64,000 nt of DNA from Heterodera schachtii (lineage: Eukaryota; Nematoda; Chromadorea; Rhabditida; Heteroderidae): assembly GCA_023374025.1 (NCBI GenBank), contig SIJG01000001.1, positions 3,743,946-3,807,945 of the forward strand, read 5' to 3'. The first letter of the stretch is position 1. Each line of letters begins with the position of its first letter. The notes under the pieces are model-generated. The model saw only the letters and a program-made list of their open reading frames with translations, did no database searches and was not told the DNA's origin. Shown here in pieces: positions 24,601 to 36,600 of the stretch. Position numbers and translations under genes: made by a program.

Positions 24601-27326
24601 TTATCTGAGCTCCCAGACTCAAAAACACCCAAAACCACTTTTATAGGTTTTCTTATGCGCTGAAAACGATAGAACAATCAAAATTTTGGCGCGCTCTCAA
24701 CTTTAACCCGGTTTTTGAACCGGTTTAAAACTCGAAAAATTGAGGAAAAAGGAGGCCTCCTGACCTTTTAAAAGGGTCAAACCCAGGCAAATTTGGTATC
24801 ATTCGAAAGCGCTTGACGAGCTAAGTCTATAAATCAAGGAATGAAGTCGTGCCGGTGCCATCGGAGCACTGGGACAACTGAGTCCCAGTGAAAATGGACA
24901 CTTCAGTACCGAAAAATAATAAACGGGAAATAACAATTTAAAAGCAAAATTCGCAAAAGGGAGCATGCGAAGACGGAGCAAGTAGTGGGGCGAGACGGAG
25001 GGCGGAGGAAGCAGTCTGACGAGCGCCACAGGCGGTTGACTGCGGGGGCCCGAAGGGCCCCCGCCAATCAGTCAACCGCCTGCGGATCACGCGCGGACTT
25101 CTTCCGTAGCCCGTAGTCTCGCCCCACCTACTGGCCGCCGTAGTCGAGTGTGCGGCGGTTTTTTAGCGCAATAAGCAAAAAAAAAATTTTTTTTAATTTG
25201 TAGTTGCGCCAAATTTTCATTGATTTTGAACTGGTTCAAAAACCTATCATTGTCTGATGGCGTCCGTTCAACTCCATTCCCTGAATTTTAGACTAAGCTC
25301 GTCAAGAGCTTTCGAATGATATCAAATTTGCCTGGGTTTGACCCTTTTAAAAGGTCAGGAGGCCTCCTTTTTCCTCAATTTTTCGAGTTTTAAACCGGTT
25401 CAAAAACCGGCTTAAAGTTGAGAGCGCGCCAAAATTTTGATTGTTCTATCGTTTTCAGCGCATAAGAAAACCTATAAAAGTGGTTTTGGGTGTTTTTGAG
25501 TCTGGGAGCTCAGATAAACATTTTCCGGGGGCTTATATAAACTGAAAATATGAAAATTCATAGAACATCGGAAGACACAACAATTGGGCCAATTGAACAA
25601 CGAAAAATCATCCAAATTAATGAGAACATCGCGAAAATGAGTGCCAAACTGAATTCACGGCTTCACCAAATACGTCGCTCGGTCGGGCGGAAATTCGCCT
25701 CGTCGGCGACTGATCCCAAAAAATTGACTCAAATTTCCGTCCCTTTGGCCGATTTTTGTGCGTTAGAATTGGAACAATTAAAACTGCCGACCGTGGGAAA
25801 TGGTCGTCCCCATTTGGTCATTCGCGAGACGAAAAGCAATTTGCAACAATTGCAAAACAACTTGCGAGACTATCTAATGGTGAGCATTTGCAATTAATTA
25901 GCTATGTTAATGGCATTTTTAAAGAAAAGACCAAAAGAGGTGGAAGTAAAGCGGATTTTTTCTCTCAAAATGCCGGACGAATCGGAGGCTGTCCAAAAAG
26001 TGCCAATGCAATCGGTCGCTGATCAAAGATTGGCCCAAAGGATTTCCGAGGCGGCTTCTTCTCCGCCGAAGCCCCAATTGGTCTCCGTTGGCGTCCAATC
26101 CCCCGATTTTGCGGCCCAAAGTCGAGAAAAGACACCGAAAAGTACGCGGGGCTGGCTTTGTGTTAGTGTGACTTTGATTGGGTTAAATCACTTTTCAAAA
26201 GGAGCCCCGTTGAAAAAGACATCGACGCCGAAAGCTGCGAAGAATGGGGGGCAATCGCTGCGAAATGCCGTGCCAATCTCATCGACGCCTTTGTCTTTTT
26301 CAACTCTGTCTCCAAAGCCAACAGAAGCAATTTCAAAAGAGACACCAATTGTGGAAAAACAATGGAAAAAGTGCCCGGCAAAGTGCCAATGCCTTTGGCC
26401 ACTCCGCCCACCGAAAAAGCGATACCATCGCCACCAGAAACAGTTGCGATACCTTCACAAAGCCAAGCCACCGAAAAGGGATTGACGGGGGGAGAAGAGG
26501 GCACGGAAAAGCAAAGGGAAAGCCAACCGACGGAAGAAAGCGCCGGAAAAGCGAATGTGGCGGAGGAGGGAATGGACGACGAAGCGGCTGATGCGGCACG
26601 CGAGGCGGTGACCTTCGATTTTATGAAGTACGTTCTGCCCCAAGAGCGGTCCGATTCGAACATTTCCACAGGTCTGGCTTGGGTTCGTCCACGCCGATTG
26701 GTGCGAATCGGAATCCGTTCGGGTCAATTGCCCTGGCCCAAGGCAGCGGCACCTCAGGGCGCTCTCTCTTTGGCACCCCTCCGACTTCGTTTGGCACTCC
26801 CAACGGTTCGGCGTCGTTTGGCACTCCGTCCTCCAAGCCCACCTTCGGCTCTTTGGCCGTTTCGCCGTCTGCTGGTGGTTCTGCTGCTTTCTTTGCTTGC
26901 ACTTCTCCCGTTTCCCCTTCAGCTTCCCCTTTCGGTGCTTCTCCCTTTTCCTCTCCCTCTGCTCCCAAATCGTCCTTCGGCGGCGGTTTCGCTGGCGGTG
27001 CCGCTGCGCCGAGTGCCTTTGGCGGCGGTGCGTCCTTCGGCAGTGTCTCTCCGTTTTCGTCCCTAAATCCTCCCTCCGGTGGCTTCGGTGCGAGTCCCTT
27101 CGGGGGCGGGACGACGTCTGCTGGAGGCAAATCGATGTTCGGGGGAGGGATTGGCGCGGGGGGAGCCGCGCCGGCACCACTCAGTTCGGGATTCTCCGCG
27201 TGGGTTCTTCGTTTGTTTTGTTTGTTTGGTTGTTCATTGGCACTGTCTAGCTTTGCGAATAAATCCGCAGGCTTTGGCCAACTCGCTGGCCAACAAAGTC
27301 CGCCTTCGCTTTTCGGTGGCGGGTAA
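21635..27326 (+). CDS. NUP214: Nucleoporin NUP214 homologue
   Basis: Exon 1 (21635-21664, MAEQLNETIE) splices to DLQFRALRRTKIFDP, the NUP214 start (vertebrate DFQFRALKKVRIFD). The N-terminal beta-propeller follows: VEMQWNPVEPEVFVALASD (22391), CWSPKGKQLAIGDASGRVHQ (22588), PNIALLVVKKQQPPKW (22853), VFVLSAESPSVVVFGLRGDK (23030) and FVHFLNSSGSLLPYAVLSL. A charged coiled-coil region comes next (23640-24290 and 25550-25880). The C-terminus is FG-rich (26690-27326: SLFGTPPTSFGTPNGSASFG, SAGFGQLAGQQSPPSLFGGG) with TAA at 27324-27326. NUP214 sits on the cytoplasmic face of the nuclear pore with NUP88 and DDX19 and acts in mRNA and CRM1-dependent export. The FG domain is much shorter than in vertebrates. 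A 935-bp foldback element occupies the intron at 24295-25550. Confidence 0.9.
24592..25526. mobile_element. Long-TIR foldback element, copy 1 (intron of NUP214)
   Basis: Inverted arms of about 240 bp start AAATGTTTATCTGAGCTCCC and end with the inverse. GGGGGCTT is present on both sides (24584-24591 and 25527-25534), an 8-bp target duplication. It has no transposase ORF. Copy 2 at 40141-41083 has its own 8-bp duplication (AAAACTAA). The centre holds a GC-rich near-invariant core (24951-25180). Confidence 0.88.
24951..25180 (+). ncRNA. Candidate structured RNA / hyperconserved core of foldback element (copy 1)
   Basis: GC-rich 230 bp, differing from the core of copy 2 (40502-40731) at only two positions that I can see. 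It folds as a rod: GGGGCGAGAC with GTCTCGCCCC, CGGAGGAAG with CTTCTTCCG, CAGGCGGTTGACTG with CAGTCAACCGCCTG, and a terminal GCGGGGGCCC-GAA-GGGCCCCCGC hairpin. It is followed by TTTTTT, a possible Pol III stop. One of the two differences (G to A in CGGAGGAAG) keeps pairing as G-U or A-U. Strand and transcription are inferred. It may be only DNA structure. Confidence 0.35.
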
Positions 27327-27610
27327 TTAAAACCATCGCTTTCCGTTCACTAATTGCCATTTGCTTTTGCTTAAGCCCTCCATCAGCCGACACTTCGTTC
27401 AATCAGCCCAAAACGTTCATTTCCTCCTCCCTTTGCACTAATTTCGCCTATTTTCTTTCTTTAGTTCCGCCTTTATGACTTTTCGGAAGTGACGCGACAC
27501 AAAAAGAATTTTTGCGATAATTCGCAATTGCTTTTAACAAATGATCAGTTGTTATTGTTGTTGTGTTTTCTCGACCTTATAAATAACCGTTTGTTCTTCT
27601 GTCTTTCCGT
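27327..27610. other. Convergent intergenic spacer
   Basis: The 3' ends of NUP214 (+) and the large - strand gene meet here. No other feature was seen. Confidence 0.5.
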
Positions 27611-30600
27611 TCATCGCGTGTTCAAAATGGTCGTCCGATAGACTGTTTTTGCCATGTCGCAAATGAGTGCCCAAATGGGTTTGGTGGTGCGCAGTCGGCA
27701 CGCCATTTCGGCCATTGTCTGTGCGCTCGACTGTCCCGTTTCGACCGCTCTGTTCTCCCCCCTTTGGATGCCAATAGTTCCAATTTTTTGCGTTTCCGTG
27801 CTGCTATTCCTCCACGTTCCTCCTTTATAAAATGCCATTGTTTGGCCAAATGCCTTCCCCTTTCACCGGTTATTCTCTGCTGATTCCCCGCCGTGCCAAC
27901 TCCGGCGAGTTGCAGCGCCGGCAGTGGGGCCTTTGTGGTGCTGAACATTGCGCGGTGCGGGGGGTACGCCGTTAGAAATTGTTGGTGGCTGTGCATTTGT
28001 GGTGAACCCCCCGCCGTCGGAGAGACTCCGTTCGAAAACGACGGCGTCGAAGGAGTGCCCGGGACAGTGAACTCTTCGTGGGAAGTGACGTCGTTGGACG
28101 GAGTGTCGCGCACTTCCGCCGTCACTTCAATGCCCGGGGAAAAAAGAACGGACGGAAGAGTCGAATCTCCGCCCATCTCAACCAAAATCGGAAGCGAGGG
28201 CGAAGCGGACACCGTTGGAGGAGGAGGAGGAGTTGCTGAGGGAAAGGCAAAGTCCGTCTCGGAATCCGCCTGTGCCCCTGCCCCTTTCCTTTGGCTTTTC
28301 CCCCCCCTTTCCTTTGGCTTTCCCCCCTTTCCTCTGGCTTTTCCCCCCCCTTTCCTCTGGCTTTTCGCCCCTTTCTTTTGGCTTTTCCCCCCTTTCCTCT
28401 GGCTTTTCGCCCCTTTCTTTTGGCTTTTCCCCCCTTTCCTTTGGCTTTTACCCCCTTTCCTCTGGCTTTTCCCCCTTTTCCTCTGGCTTTTCCCCCCTTT
28501 CCTTTGGCTTTTCCCCCCTTTCCTTTGGCTTTTCCCCCCCTTTCCTCTGGCTTTTCCCCCTTTTCCTCTGGCTTTTCCCCCTTTTCCTCTGGCTTTTCCC
28601 CCCTTTCCTTTGGCTGTTCCCCCCCTTTCCTCTGGCTTTCGCCCCTTTCCTTTGGCTTTTCCCCCCTTTCCTCTGGCTTTTCCCCCCTTTCCTCTGGCTT
28701 TTCCCCCCTTTCCCTTGGCTTTCTCACTCTCTTCCGCTTCGTTTTCTGTCGTTTTTTCTTCGCCTGCGTTTCCCCCCGTCGTTTCTTCGGTCGTTTGGCG
28801 TTGTGTCTTTTTGAATTCGTGTTCGAATAGTTCCGTGCCATCTTCAAATACGCCACATTCCTTTGGCTCCGTCCCTCCGACTTCTTCCCCTTCTGATAAC
28901 ACAATTTGTAAGGGCACTCGCGTTTGCATCCCTTTTTGGTCTGTTGCCACCAAATTCATACAATAATCGACAGAAAAAGTGTCAAGCAAAGGATGGGTGA
29001 CGACAATATCACCTAAAAAGGGAAGTCAAAGTTAAAGAAAGGGAGAAGGGAGGGGGGGGAGGGACCCGTGGAAGGGACGACGCTAAAGGGACACTCCGAG
29101 AGGGGCGACAGGAGAGAGTAATTCAGAGGCAAATCCAAAGGGGAGAAGGCGGTGATCCGGGCCAACACTTGCTGAAGCCCGGGCCGGGAAACTGAGGACG
29201 GAACGCTGAGACGGAGGCTGTACACGGCTTGAGCAAAGAAAGGGGCACGGAAATGCTCCGGACGGCCAAACAAAAGCTCATAAAACAATTGAGGGACCGA
29301 AGCGGAGGCGTCCAAATCGACGAAATTAATGGTGGTCATCTGAGGGGGGGGGGGGGGGGGGAAGCCAGGTAAAAACGCAATGATTAGGGAAAATCAGCAG
29401 GCGGTGGCCAAGTTGGAATTCAAATTTAAATTCAAATTTTAAAATTGGGAGTGTCTGCCGACTCTTTGAAATTCCTTTCGCCGCTTACTTTCTCATCGCT
29501 TTCTTCCCCCGTCCACACAAATTGCTTGTCAATTTGCCTCCGTTTGTTCTGACTCAATTCGGAGATTCTCAACAGTTTTACTCCGTCGCCAAACGTTTGA
29601 CTGTTATTAAGGCGGAGAGTGGCGAAAACGGAAGCGATGGGAAGCGAAGAAAAGGCAGCGGAGCGAGGAGAGGAGGAAGCGGACGGAGAAGCGGGCGAAG
29701 GGACGCGCGGGGGGACGGAAGCGCCGCCGGGGCCAAGCGGAGACGGAAAGAGTGCCAAGCGGCGCAGGGCGAACACGCGGCTGAGAAAGTGGTGGCCGTT
29801 CATCACCGATCGAATTTCCTTCTCCTGAAGAGACTTTGTCGGGTGAGGGGGGGGGGGGGGGGGGAAGGCACCTCGACGAGTTGGAGGGTGGCGAGAGGAG
29901 TGAGTTGGGAATTGGACTTGGAGTAAAGGTAAAGCGGAAGAGGCGACGAATGCTCAGAGACGAGCAGCACGGACAGCGCACGGACAGACTGTTGGACGAG
30001 GAAGAAACGCTGCTCAATTTGGGAGGGCGGGAGGAGGGAACCGTTGACGGACACAACGGCGGAAAAGTTGCGGAACAGAGCGATTCTCTGCGGAGGGAGG
30101 CAAAACTGAGAGAAACGGACATGGAAAAACAAACGTTGGAGTGCTGCCCCGTCACACCGAAACTCAGAGTCATATGAGAGGCATTGCCCGAGGCAATTTT
30201 GTGGCCAAAAGAAAGAAAGGACCCCTCCGGCAACAGTTGCCCGTCGTTTCCTTCGACGTGGACATTGGAAAAACGAAAGTCGACGGGTGTTCCGTTGTCA
30301 GCCCATTTAATGTCGGGCCGAAGTTCACGAAGTTCGACCGAATTTAAATCGGAATAACTTAAAATTGGAACAAAAAAAAATCAGAGAGAAAAAAGGAAAA
30401 AAAATAAGCGACCCTGAATTGATAGCGGAAATATGCAGAGAATGGGCGGAAGACGAAGAGACGAAGGAGGGCAGCGAAAAGGCCAAAAGGCGAAGGGAGG
30501 GACGAGGCCAAACGGAAACGGAGGGAACGGACAAACGCTGGGCCATCCGTTGGCCATCCAATTGAAAAGACAAAGTGAGGATGGGCTGCGAAAGAAAGTG

Positions 30601-33600
30601 CCTTACAAATTAGGTAAATGGTTTTTGGCTGTGTTTTACTTCGAATTGAATGGATTCGGTGAGACGGAACTCTGAGAACGGAAGAACGGTCCATTCGGCG
30701 CGGAAAGTGTCACCGGCGCGCAGCTCAGAAGGATTTCCAAAATTGAAAATGGGACCGAGGCGGAATTTGAGCGCGGCAGAGACGGGCGGAAAACGGAGAG
30801 TGATGCCGAGAGAAGAGAGAACGACGGAGGTAAACTTAAGTGAAAGAGAGAGAGAGGGGGCGAAAGGGAAAAAGAGTGAGGGAAAAGCGGAGAGTGAGCC
30901 GAGAGAAGAGAGAACGACGGAGGTAAACTTAAGTGAGAGAGAGAGAGAGGGGGCGAAAGGGAAAAAGAGTGAGGGAAAAGCGGAGAGTGAGCCGAGAGAA
31001 GAGAGAACGACGGAGGTAAACTTAAGTGAGAGAGAGAGAGAGGGGGCGAAAGGGAAAAAGAGTGAGGGAAAAGCGGAGAGTGAGCCGAGAGAAGAGAGAA
31101 CGACGGAGGTAAACTTAAGAGAGAGAGAGAGAGGGGACGAAAGGGGAAAAGAGTTAGGGAAAAGCGGAGAGTGATACGAGAGAAGAGACAGGGAAAGGGA
31201 AAAAGAGTGAGGGGAAAGCGGTGAGTGATGCCGAGAGAAGAGAAAGAAAGGGGAACGATGGGAAGAGCATTTTTATAAACAAAACCTCGTGGACGCGCAC
31301 AGTGACCAAAACCCTCAAAATGGTCGAGACTCTCGAGCATGATAGGTTTGCGCCTTCCCACCTGAACTCCTCGTCCTCCCCCACTTCCGCTTGGTCCGTC
31401 CTCACGTCGGCCCATCCGATTGTCTCTTCCGTTCGGTAATTTTGCGCCTCGTCGTTCGTTTCAACCTTTACGAAAATTCGGCGTAAAACATCGCTGAACA
31501 GAGAGAATGGATTTTCGGCACCAAACTTAAAAGGGAAAAGGGAGGGATTAAGTCGTGATTTGCGTTGGACGTCGGATGACCTGACGAGCAACGGATTTGA
31601 CCCGGTCCGCACTTCTGACCAACTCCCTCCACTTGGCCAACTCCTCCGCGCCCTCGCCCTCCTCCAATTCCTCGGCCTCTCTTCCGCTCACCAAATTTAC
31701 CGCTCGGTTCCATTTGGCCACTAATTGTTCCGTTATTCCGCTTGTTTCTTTGCCTTCAATCATTGGCCCTTGAGACGAATTGTCAGCAATGGAAGCGACG
31801 AAATTGTCGAAAAGGACGGGAGAAGAAAGCGGAAGCAAAGAAGAAGAAGGGAAGACCAACTGAACGGAAGTGAGGGGGAAGAGGAGGACAAAGAAGGAAA
31901 CAAGGACTAGAGAGAGAAGGGAGACGGAAGCGGAAGAGGGAGAGGGAGAGAGGAACGTAGGAAAAAGGAGAGAGAGGAGGGCAGGCGAGAGCGGAAGGGA
32001 AATATGGAGGAGGGAGAGGAGAAGCGGGGGAGGGACGGAAATATAAGGGAGACGGAAGGGGAAGAGGGGGAGAGAGGGACGTAGGGAAAAGGAGATAGAG
32101 GGAAAGGGGGACTGAGAGAGAGGAGGGCAGGCGAGAGCGGAAGGGAAATATGGAGGAGGGAGAGGAGAAGCGGGGGAGGGACGGAAATTAAGGGTGACGG
32201 AAGGGGAAGAGGGGGAGAGAGGGACGTAGGGAAAGGGAGATAGAGGGAAAGGGGGACTGAGAGAGAGGAGGGCAGGCGAGAACGGAAGGGAAATATGGAG
32301 GAGGAAGAGGAGAAGCGGGGGAGGGACGGAAATATAAGGGAGACGGAAGGGGAAGAGGGGGAGAGAGGGACGTAGGGAAAGGGAGATAGAGGGAAAGGGG
32401 GACTGAGAGAGAGGAGGGCAGGCGAGAACGGAAGGGAAATATGGAGGAGGAAGAAGCCGAGGAAGCATAGGGCGGGGGAGCAGTACTCACTTTCAGTTGG
32501 GAGAGAAATTCGCTGAGGAAAGTTGGAAAATTGGCCAGCTGGGATTCGATCAGAGACACGGCGGGGAACAAGGAATGGAGTCCGGCACGGGACGGTTTCA
32601 AGTGGCCCATCTGCGGGTCGGTGCCAAGTTGGGTGTGTGACGGTAGGGTGGGGCTGACCTGGTTGAACAGTTGGGCCCCTCTGTGCGGTGCCATTTCGGC
32701 CTCCGACGGGTGGAGGGGACAGTCTCTGTCTACCGCTGCGATGCATCTTCAGCAGTGAGTGATCAGAACTAAACGGAGTCTCACAAAAGCCCACTCGATC
32801 AGTGCCGTCATTCTCTCCAAGTCGGCCCCTTCTCTGCGGCAATCAATGGACAGCAAAAGAAATTGTGCGACGGTGTGCACCGTCAGCAAATCATCCGGCA
32901 GTTGGGCCCACCATCGCGCGCATTTGGGGCCCGGGGGATGGAACAAAGACTGACAACGGCGAAGTTTGGACTGGGGACACGAGCGGAAAATGGGCGAGCG
33001 CAGGGCAACACGAGGCACTTCTGAGAAGGGATGGGGGAAGAGAGAGAGAGAGAGAGAGAAATAAAAAGAGAGAGAGAGAGATAAAAAGAGAGAGATGGAG
33101 AGGGAGAGGGGGAGAGAGTGTTGGTGAGTGAGAGATGGCCGGAGATCAGTGTAATGATCGGTTTGTGTGATTTGTTTTGACCTCCTTTCCCTCCTCCGTC
33201 TTCTTCCGAATGGCATATCCCTTTATCCGGCCATTCCCTCTTGAATATTCCGTCTTTTTCTTCATTTATCGCAGCGGTGATCAGAAAAAATTGACGGAAA
33301 GGAATTGATCCGCCGGAAGGCAAAGAGGCGGAAAAAGAAAACGGAACGGAAAGTGCCGCGCAATGCGAGGGGACGGAGGGAAATGAACGGAGACGGAGGC
33401 GCAGACGGAAGCCGCAGCCCAAACAGAGAGTGGCATTTGGGAGAGACTGAAGAGGGAGGGATGAAAAGCGGAGAGAAATGACAGACCGAAGAAGGCCAAA
33501 GGGACGACGGACTGAGCCAAGCAAATGAATTCGGGGGGCCATCGGAGTACACAAAGTGCGCAAATTGGTGATCATTGGCATCGGACATTTCGGACGGACT

Positions 33601-36600
33601 CAGTCGGACGCGGGGACGAAGGGCCATTCCATCCGTCGACTGACAAACGGTGGGATCAGTACCCTCATCAATCAGCACCCTTTCCGGCTATTTCGCTTCC
33701 CCCCCCCCCCCCCCTCCACTACTTCGTTTCTTGCCCACCTCTTCCCATTCCATGGCGAATTTTTGTCCGTCAAATGCCAAATACTGATTCGGCACTCTCC
33801 GAAGGTGGACGATCAGAGAATTGCTCATCGGATCGATCTGAAAACGAATAGAAAAGAAACGAAGACGCATTTTGGAATTGCCTTGACGAGCGAAGAAAAG
33901 GGACGGAAATCGCGTGATCGAATTCGAAGCTGAAAAATATCCGAACGGAGGGGACCGAATTGGACGGGCACTAAATGGGGGGGGGGGGTGCGAAGGTCAA
34001 AAAAGGGAAAGTTAGGGGTGAATTCGACGGAATGACCATTGGACAAAAGGACAAGCGGACAAAAGGGCAAAAGTCAGCGAATGGAAATTCAAAAATTAAT
34101 TAAAAGCAGAAAAATCCATCAGAAAAAGTGCAAAATTATGCAATTTTTAAGGGAAGGAAACGAAAGGGAAAACAGCAGAAAATGCCAAGAAAAGAGTTCG
34201 AAAATGGCTCCTTTTATCTGTTTAATTAATTCCATTTTCCGTACATTTTCTTACTTTTGCCTTTGAATTTCCTTTCGCTTTCGGAATTCGAATTTAAAAG
34301 GGAAAAGAAAGGACCGTTGAAAGGAACGGAACGGACGAAGTGTTGGCCATTTCGCTGGCTGAACAGTTCCACATCGGCCGTTGGCCGTAACGAAGAATTC
34401 GACAGCGACGGCACAAAGGACGGGTCATTGACGGTCAAAGTGAACAAAAAGTCATCCGATTGGAGCGAAGAACTCCGTTGGATATGGTAGGGAATTGAAA
34501 GTGCCAACTGAAAGGGGATACGGTAAGAAAAGGAAAGTACCTCTGAAAGGGATACCGTATTAAACGGAAATTATTCAAAAACACTCCGTTCATTTTTCGC
34601 TTACATTTTCGCCTCCTCTGATCAAAAGGGCACCATCCGAATTGGCCTCTTTCTCCAACTGATCAGCTCGGAGAGAAAGCCAAAGGCGCCAACTGTTGGC
34701 AGAGGGACGACTCAGCCAAAGAAGGGCAAACGGAGAGAAGGAGGCCGATTCGAGATGGACTCGTTGGAGAAGGTTGGCACGGCGGGGAGGGACGGAAATG
34801 CCCAACTTCGACGGGAGGGGGGCGGGGGGGAGGACGGCAAAAACTTTGCAAATTACTGTAAAAACGGCGAGCTGGTGGGGTGAGTCGTCGATGTTTACGA
34901 ACAGTCTGTTCGGCTCCATCTCCAATTCGTTTTCTCCCATTTCCGTCCCCTCCTCCTCTTCCCTTTCCGCCGTTGTGCCAATTCCATTAATTTTTTGTCT
35001 GCAAATTTATTACGCTTGTGCCATTGTGCTGTTTTGTTTTTGCCTGATGACTTGACTTTGCCCCGTCGGCATGCAAATGAACGCCGTTTTAAGCACCAAA
35101 GGGCGCGCGTGACGGACAGCGGCCGCGGAAAGTGCCAAAAGGCGGAAGCGCAGCCGAACATTCGTGCCGTCCTTGGAATGGGTGGCGATGCTTTCTTTGC
35201 CCTCCCCCCCCCCCCCCTCTGACTTCAAAAGTCGCATTTTCAACTCCGATCATTTCCCTCGGTTCGATCACTTCGAAATGCCATTGGCCAGGACATTTTT
35301 CGTCCGTCGGAGCCATTCGAAGCGAATAATTCTGGTCGAATGGGCGCCCTTCCTCGACTTTGACTTCGGCGTCGAATTGCGTCACCTCCGCCCGTTTCTG
35401 TGTCCATTCGATGGCATCCATCGCCTCGACAATTTGCGCGGAAACGCCAGAAGAGATGCCCGGATGAGCAGCGGTCTTAACAGTGAAAAGAGCAGCCAAT
35501 AAAATTGCTCATTGACGCGAGTGCCAAAGGCAAAAGAAAATTTTTGGCGGGCGATGGCACTTTTTTTAGTCATTCCATGGCATTTTTTCAAACAGTTCGT
35601 TGGTTTTGACCTATTCCGGTGCTATGACGAAGCTAAAAAGTATGAGTGCGGGGTGATCGGAAGAGGCGGGTCATTTCAGTACGGGAAAGATTTTAATATA
35701 TAATTATTTTAATCTATTAATTAGATTTGCTGACTATAATATAACTTCGATTTATTATTTTGTTATTTCCCAAACAAATTACATTTTTATGAGAGAAATA
35801 CAGTGCTCCAAAAAGGTAGCAAATTTTGTGCTCTTTCCAGTGGGCTTGCCCATTTTCTCTAGAAAAATTTCCCAACTCCCTAGGGATTTCAAAAATTTCC
35901 CCGATTTTCAGTGTATTTTGGGTGTCCCGGTCACTAGGAAGGAGTGATCTGATCAAATTGGCATAAGAGACTTTTTTGGTCAGCACCAAAAGTTGTGCAA
36001 GCATGAATTATTTCAAGTTTTTAAATGAACTATAAGATAGTTTTTCAGGTTTGAGTCAAGACTTTTTTGGAGCACTGTATTTCTCTCATAAAAATGTAAT
36101 TTGTTTGGGAAATAATAAAATAATAAATCGAAATTATAATTATGGTCAGCAAATCTAATTAATTGGTTAAAATAATTATATTATTAATTAATTAAAATTA
36201 TTTATTCCGTACTGAAATGACCCGTCCCTTCCGATCACCCCGCACTCATACTTTTTTACGGGCCAGGCCGTTTTCGTACGGGCCGTTTTCGTACGAGCAC
36301 ATGTTTTTTGACTATAACTTTTTTCTATGTCAACCAAATCCAACGATCTTTATATCATTCGATAGCCATTCAGATGTTCTATTAGCCTGCAAAATTTCAA
36401 AAAATTTCGTTAAGTTTTAAAAAAAGTTCGAGCCAAAAAAGTTGGAAAATCTGGTTGTATGAATTCTTCTGGTCATAACTTTTTTGAACCTTAACGAGAT
36501 TTTTCGAAATTTTGCAGGCTAATAGAAGACACTTAGTGCTATCGAATGATACCAACAATGTTGGATTTGGTTGGCAAAGAAAAAAGTTATAGCCAAAAAC

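Noticed and set aside
28122..28904. Separate overlapping genes in other frames of the 21-bp repeat
   Set aside because: All frames are open because the repeat unit lacks stops. Only one frame continues into non-repeat protein-like sequence on both sides.
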